A DNA stretch of 10,659 nucleotides, from contig PLZT01000162.1 in NCBI GenBank assembly GCA_003152255.1, forward strand, positions 1 to 10,659. Reading direction: 5' to 3'. A program made the translations under genes and the position numbers. This DNA comes from Methylocystaceae bacterium (lineage in GTDB: Bacteria > Pseudomonadota > Alphaproteobacteria > Rhizobiales > Beijerinckiaceae). The notes beneath the pieces are model-generated. The model saw only the letters and a list, made by a program, of their open reading frames with translations, had not been told where the DNA came from and ran no database searches. Positions 7,801 to 10,659 of the stretch are shown piece after piece (positions within the stretch are counted from its first letter, which is position 1; the number at the start of each line of letters is the position of its first letter).

Positions 7801-10356
7801 GGCGCCCCGCGCGATCCGAACGACGAAGGGCTGCTTTACGGCTTCGAACCCTGCGCCAGTCTAAGCGTCGAGATCGACGTGCCGGAGGGCGGCGTCGCCG
7901 AGATCGTGATTCTGGACGGCTGGGCGCGAGACATGGGCGTCGCGACCGAAACCGTCGCCCGTTGTCTGGGGCTGGCGCCCATCGCGCCTGAAATTCTCGA
8001 TCGCGCGCTCTCGCGGCGGCGCAAACTTTTGCTGCCGCCGACGCCCGAACGGCATCGCTTCGAATTTTCGGCCGATGGGCGCAGCCTGGTCACGAAGCAT
8101 GACACGCCGCGTCCATTCGCGCATGTGATCGCCAACTCGCTTGGCGTTGGCGCGGTGCTGACGAATGACGGGGACATTTTCTCGTTCAGCGGCAATTCGC
8201 GGCTCAACAGTTTCACGCCGTTTCGCTTGGGCGAAGGCCGCATGGCGCCGGCCGGGCAGGCGATCTATGTCTTCGATCTCGCGCGCAAGGACGCTTTCGC
8301 CGCCACTTTCGTTCCGCTCCGTCGTCGCGACGCCGACTGTGACGTGACCTTCGAGCCGGGCGTCGCGACTTACCGATCGCGGCGCGACGGGCTGGAACTG
8401 GAGCTGACGGTCTTCGTCGCCAAATCCTTGCCCGTCGAATTCAAATTATTGCGCATCCGCAACCTCGACGATCACGAACGGCTGCTCGAAATCGTGCCTG
8501 TCATGGAGATCGTTCTCGACGAGACGCCGAACGACAGTCTCGGCTCCATTGAAACCGCGACCGCGGACGACCTGAAATCGCTGTATTTCCGCAACCCGCG
8601 CAATGATTTCGTGAAAGGCTGGGCCTTTGTCTCGACCTCGCTCGACGCTGAATTCGCGGAGACGTCGCGCCGCCGATTCCTCGGCCACGAGAGCCGCGAC
8701 CCCGCCTTGCCCTATATGGTCGAGCATGGTCATCCCGACGCCGGCGCTCCCGCGCATGAGCGCAAGGTCGCGGCTTTCTGCGGCTCGATCGATGTAGCGG
8801 TCGGCGGCGAGGCGCTGGTCGTGCTGGCGCATGGCCAGACCGGCTCGCTGGAGGACGCCAAGCTGCTCGCGTCGCGGGTTCGCGATCCAGCGTTCGCCCT
8901 CGCCGCGCTGGCCGAGAGCCGCGCCGCCTGGGTCGCCGAGACCTCGGTGCTGCGCATCAAGACAAACCAGCCCGATTTCGATCGCCTGGTCAATGACTGG
9001 CTGCCCTATCAACTGCTGGCGTCGCGTCTTTGGGGCCGCACGGGCCCCTCGCAGCGCTCGGGCGCGACCGGCTACCGCGATCAGTTGCAGGACGTGATCC
9101 CGCTTATTTTCCTGGACCCTCCGCGCGCCCGGGCGCAAATTCTGCTGCATGCGGCGCATCAGTTCTTCGAGGGCGACGCGGTCAAATGGTGGCACCGGGC
9201 GCCGAATGGCGGCACCGGTGTGGGCGATCGCACCCACGCCTCGGACCCGCATCTCTGGCTGCCCTATGTCGCCTTGCGCTACGTGAACGGAACCGGCGAC
9301 GCGGCCATACTCGATTGCGTCGAGCCGTTCCTCGAAGCGCCGCCCGTTCCCAAGGACCGGGAGGGCGAGGCGACGGTGCCGCTCACCTCGCGCGACAAGG
9401 ATACGCTGCTCGGCCATTGCGCGCGGGCGATCGACTATACTCTGGCGCGCTTCGGCGCCCATGGACTGCCTTTGATGGGCACGGGCGACTGGGACGACGG
9501 CATGGATCATGTCGGCGCGGGCGGTCGCGGCGAGAGCGTGTGGATGGGCTTCTTCCTGCATGGAATTCTGCTCGACATGGCGCCCTTGTTCGAATTGAAG
9601 GGCGACGCCAAGCGCGCCGCGCGCTATCGCGACCAGGCGACGAAGCTTCGCGCGGCGCTGGCTCTATGCTGGCGTGGCGATCGCTTCCTGCGCGCCTTCG
9701 CGGACGACGGACGCGAACTGACGCCGATGAGCGCGATGACGGCGTCCTGGCCGGTGCTGTCTGGCGCCGTCGACGCCGAGCGCGGACGCGAGACGATCGA
9801 AAACGCGCTTAACGTCCTGGCGCGGCCGGATCGCATCTTGCTCGTCACGCCTCCCTACAACGAACATTCGAGCCCTTACCCCGGGCGCAGCGCGGAATAT
9901 CCGCCGGGCGTGCGCGAGAACGGCGGGCAATATTCGCACGGCGTCTCCTGGTTCGTGGACGCATTGTCGAAACTCGCCGTCGAGGCGAGAGCCCGAGGCG
10001 ATGAAGCGACAGCCGCGGCGCTGTTCGCGAAGGCCTATCAAAGCTGGGTGGCGATATCGCCGCTCTCCAAGCTGACGACGCCGGAGCAGGCGGATATTTA
10101 CGGCCTGCCGCCGCATCAGCAACCCGCCGACGTCTATGAGGGCGAGGGCTATGAGGGGCACGGCGGTTGGGCCTGGTATACGGGCTCGGCGGCGCGAATG
10201 ATATCGGCGGCCTATGCGATGCTCGGCTTCGAACTGGAGAACGGCGAGTTGAAACTGCGCGCCGACGCTTTCGAACCCAAGGGAGAACTGAGGCTCGAAA
10301 GCGTGAGCTATCGAGGCAAGACTTTTCGCGCGGATGGAATGGCGAAACCGGCTTAG
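4873..10356 (+). CDS. Polytopic membrane protein with C-terminal GH94 glycoside phosphorylase module (cyclic-glucan-synthase-like)
   Basis: This 1827-residue protein has two halves. Residues 1 to about 735 are a membrane domain with roughly 15-17 hydrophobic segments, the last near 707-729 and followed by basic residues, which suggests that the rest is cytosolic. I do not recognise this half. The remainder resembles the C-terminal part of NdvB/ChvB cyclic beta-1,2-glucan synthases: a first beta-sandwich (about 750-1050), a second (about 1057-1365), an (alpha/alpha)6 barrel (about 1370-1775) and a short C-terminal cap. Barrel motifs are GYRDQLQD (1400-1407), EGDAVKWWH (1433-1441), GDWDDGMD with likely general acid D1542, PPGVRENGGQYSH with phosphate-binding H1689, and WYTGS with T1770. 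Phosphorolysis of a beta-glucan or oligoglucan is therefore the likely chemistry. NdvB is about 2800 residues and carries a GT84 glucosyltransferase; I see no equivalent here, so it may trim or remodel rather than make glucan. AAGGA at 4862-4866 lies 6 bases before the ATG. The stop codon falls in the flanking repeat. Confidence 0.88.
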   Translation: MAAIDLGTGSSGRKLERLLLGCALLAGAVVEAANGRGQAVFAGALAALALYLLASVHDAALDRRQKSILAAVDFLAVAALAALCDPSGVLWRAPTSIESLFLLTPSGVGTAVFVYLAGSVGLTGRSPLAIRAALFALPFLFCLLVALGSPVAIELGRAALLGFEAPEFVNTVVGRVLVLFLVNEAVVVGAPLALGRFLPREWRPHGVLFLAALYAAVTPYIATAVSSYVTPWAPAPIAQIAAVLAAALAQAGLWGETYLVTQSLAGLLRGSASLSVIVFGDWKSGAEKGLVYGLVFMGLLLGANLILGFTPAVAVIHGTGPLGAAILGALLFPLARAIVESTDSTPPFFGRLEAAYARNSNFARGVVAGVGVWLALYLDLPGWSGFDRFLFGVAVGALAFAGVDAALDALELREERRQHLRSWRVYALGSLLGGLVAGAIAWYLDGGQVATIVAKFHAYVSLDYRADGRPINAYVIRPLFSKWGATDLGMADGGVRVFYDESLSGVIQWVFAAPLFSINLFFLTALIQRSLKPLRQLASFEGLDLLIENAVRVLRWGLWMAPVIYSFLKASPDPTWYNQDGLVRTGVATWLNSTLPDNEFRQWSLDIFTALLAFDALRVLIWFDHMGLRVATLVNLSFIGGDIADEKAARFLGKAQISRAIPEGIRRFGTWAPLLLPFYIPRGAEWDKAWTGAEQMSHMRPPSYLYLVSGYLVYAGVLALALIVFLLMQLARAGKSPLIGVTGAGGAPGSRPLQLANGLMTSEVFEDGQGVIRIEGVTRGGPPIDLTRRPDDHAHPRGRFLFLREDGGPLWSLGQAPTHGVGAKATLIDEGDNRLFFQTRQQGFDVEARVALSSNEAVETTRLKLINLEKRPRKIMLASLREWVLNETGVERRDPAYNAIHVGTWFVRSLGAVFAQNRLLKGGARRRADRRLSPEIGFHAIGAAPGTTITLKGYEDVKSRFYGLGPTNAPDSLIGLGAPRDPNDEGLLYGFEPCASLSVEIDVPEGGVAEIVILDGWARDMGVATETVARCLGLAPIAPEILDRALSRRRKLLLPPTPERHRFEFSADGRSLVTKHDTPRPFAHVIANSLGVGAVLTNDGDIFSFSGNSRLNSFTPFRLGEGRMAPAGQAIYVFDLARKDAFAATFVPLRRRDADCDVTFEPGVATYRSRRDGLELELTVFVAKSLPVEFKLLRIRNLDDHERLLEIVPVMEIVLDETPNDSLGSIETATADDLKSLYFRNPRNDFVKGWAFVSTSLDAEFAETSRRRFLGHESRDPALPYMVEHGHPDAGAPAHERKVAAFCGSIDVAVGGEALVVLAHGQTGSLEDAKLLASRVRDPAFALAALAESRAAWVAETSVLRIKTNQPDFDRLVNDWLPYQLLASRLWGRTGPSQRSGATGYRDQLQDVIPLIFLDPPRARAQILLHAAHQFFEGDAVKWWHRAPNGGTGVGDRTHASDPHLWLPYVALRYVNGTGDAAILDCVEPFLEAPPVPKDREGEATVPLTSRDKDTLLGHCARAIDYTLARFGAHGLPLMGTGDWDDGMDHVGAGGRGESVWMGFFLHGILLDMAPLFELKGDAKRAARYRDQATKLRAALALCWRGDRFLRAFADDGRELTPMSAMTASWPVLSGAVDAERGRETIENALNVLARPDRILLVTPPYNEHSSPYPGRSAEYPPGVRENGGQYSHGVSWFVDALSKLAVEARARGDEATAAALFAKAYQSWVAISPLSKLTTPEQADIYGLPPHQQPADVYEGEGYEGHGGWAWYTGSAARMISAAYAMLGFELENGELKLRADAFEPKGELRLESVSYRGKTFRADGMAKPA

Positions 10357-10469
10357 AGCGTTTTCCGTTCGAACGGAATCGTTCGAACGATAAGAAATCG
10401 TTCAAAATCAAAACACTGGAGCAAGCTCTTATCCGAAAAAGTCTATCAACTTTTTCGCAGCTTGCTCTA
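10354..10469. repeat. Structured palindromic intergenic repeat unit
   Basis: The 116-base unit begins TAGAGC and ends GCTCTA, a 6-base terminal inverted repeat. Inside are two adjacent perfect palindromes sharing a TTCGAACG core: a 16-base one at 10363-10378 and a 14-base one at 10378-10391. A long interrupted hairpin follows: outer arms 10419-10427 and 10459-10467 (GAGCAAGCT/AGCTTGCTC), inner arms 10434-10442 and 10449-10457 (CGAAAAAGT/ACTTTTTCG), loop 10443-10448, with a 6-versus-1 base internal bulge. It resembles dispersed intergenic repeats I associate with Hyphomicrobiales genomes; copy number cannot be judged from one window. The hairpin could stop or stabilise the 3' end of the GH94 transcript, but there is no T-run after it, so a classic terminator is not claimed. 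The TAG stop of the GH94 gene is the first three bases of the unit. Confidence 0.75.
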
Positions 10470-10470
10470 G

Positions 10471-10659
10471 GGCCTGTTGAGATTCATCGCGAATTAATGA
10501 GCGCGGCGGCGAGGCGGATCATGGCTGTGAAGCTTTGATCGGTTTTGTCGGCGCGCAGGGCGATCCGCTTGAACTCCTTGAGTTTGCCGAAGAAGTTTTC
10601 GATGAGGTGACGGGCTTTGTAAAGCTCGGTGTCGATGGCGAGAGGCGCGCTTCGTCTTG
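10471..10659 (-). mobile_element. IS5-family insertion sequence, one end only (runs off the window)
   Basis: The element contains the transposase C-terminus and 13 bases of non-coding end. The outer end probably begins GGCCTGTTGAGATTCA at about 10470/10471, directly after the CTAG that closes the repeat. IS5-family elements of the IS427/IS1031 groups commonly insert at TA-containing sites and have ends of this kind. The exact boundary and the target duplication cannot be fixed because the other end is outside the window. Confidence 0.75.
10484..10659 (-). CDS. IS5-family transposase, C-terminal part (partial)
   Basis: The last 57 codons plus the TGA stop of a DDE transposase are present; the gene continues beyond the right edge of the window. 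The visible product includes LYKARHLIENFFGKLKEFKR, where the Glu of HLIEN is the third catalytic acid of the DDE triad, followed by IALRADKTDQSF and ending ALINSR. This is the typical tail of IS5/IS427-type transposases. The first two Asp residues of the triad and the start lie outside the window, so whether the copy is intact cannot be said. The visible part has no frameshift or stop. Confidence 0.88.
   Translation of the reverse strand, partial: RRSAPLAIDTELYKARHLIENFFGKLKEFKRIALRADKTDQSFTAMIRLAAALINSR

Noticed and set aside
5290..9561. Long open frames antisense to or overlapping the GH94 gene
   Set aside because: They are products of high GC codon use. Their translations are rich in Arg, Gln, Gly and Ala with no motifs, while the GH94 frame is continuous and motif-rich.

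Overview
The window is GC-rich, with dense genes, short intergenic gaps and a strong G/C bias at third codon positions. A membrane-bound ferritin/VIT1 protein of the MbfA type, a Tat-exported alpha carbonic anhydrase and a GH94 protein of the cyclic-glucan-synthase branch all point to an alphaproteobacterium, most likely of the order Hyphomicrobiales (Rhizobiales). The intergenic repeat near the right end looks like ones I associate with that group, possibly methanotrophs such as Methylocystis or Methylosinus. The genus is a guess; nothing here is diagnostic.

Layout, left to right. (1) 9-605 (+): a zinc-dependent cytosine/nucleoside deaminase that resembles fungal cytosine deaminase, with an extra N-terminal segment. 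(2) 708-1187 (-): a Nudix hydrolase, convergent with the deaminase. (3) 1299-2270 (+): mbfA, a ferritin-like domain fused to a VIT1-type iron/manganese exporter, starting at TTG. It overlaps by 4 bases a calcineurin-like metallophosphoesterase at 2267-3160 (+). (4) 4651 down to 3170 (-): an unrecognised C-terminally membrane-anchored protein followed after 24 bases by a Tat-exported alpha carbonic anhydrase, which looks like a two-gene operon with a plausible sigma70 promoter upstream. (5) 4873-10356 (+): a single very large gene (1827 residues) for a polytopic membrane protein with a C-terminal GH94 glycoside phosphorylase module. (6) 10354-10469: a structured palindromic intergenic repeat that contains the stop codon of the large gene. 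(7) 10470/10471 to the window end: the terminal part of an IS5-family insertion sequence, with the transposase C-terminus on the minus strand.

The genes do not form one pathway. The linked units are mbfA with the phosphoesterase (translational coupling), and the anchored protein with the carbonic anhydrase (cell-envelope CO2/bicarbonate conversion). The most unusual item is the GH94 protein. It keeps the phosphorylase catalytic and phosphate-binding residues of cyclic beta-1,2-glucan synthases, but I see no glucosyltransferase (GT84) region. In its place is a roughly 735-residue membrane domain that I do not recognise. I found no CRISPR array, tRNA, rRNA or phage module.
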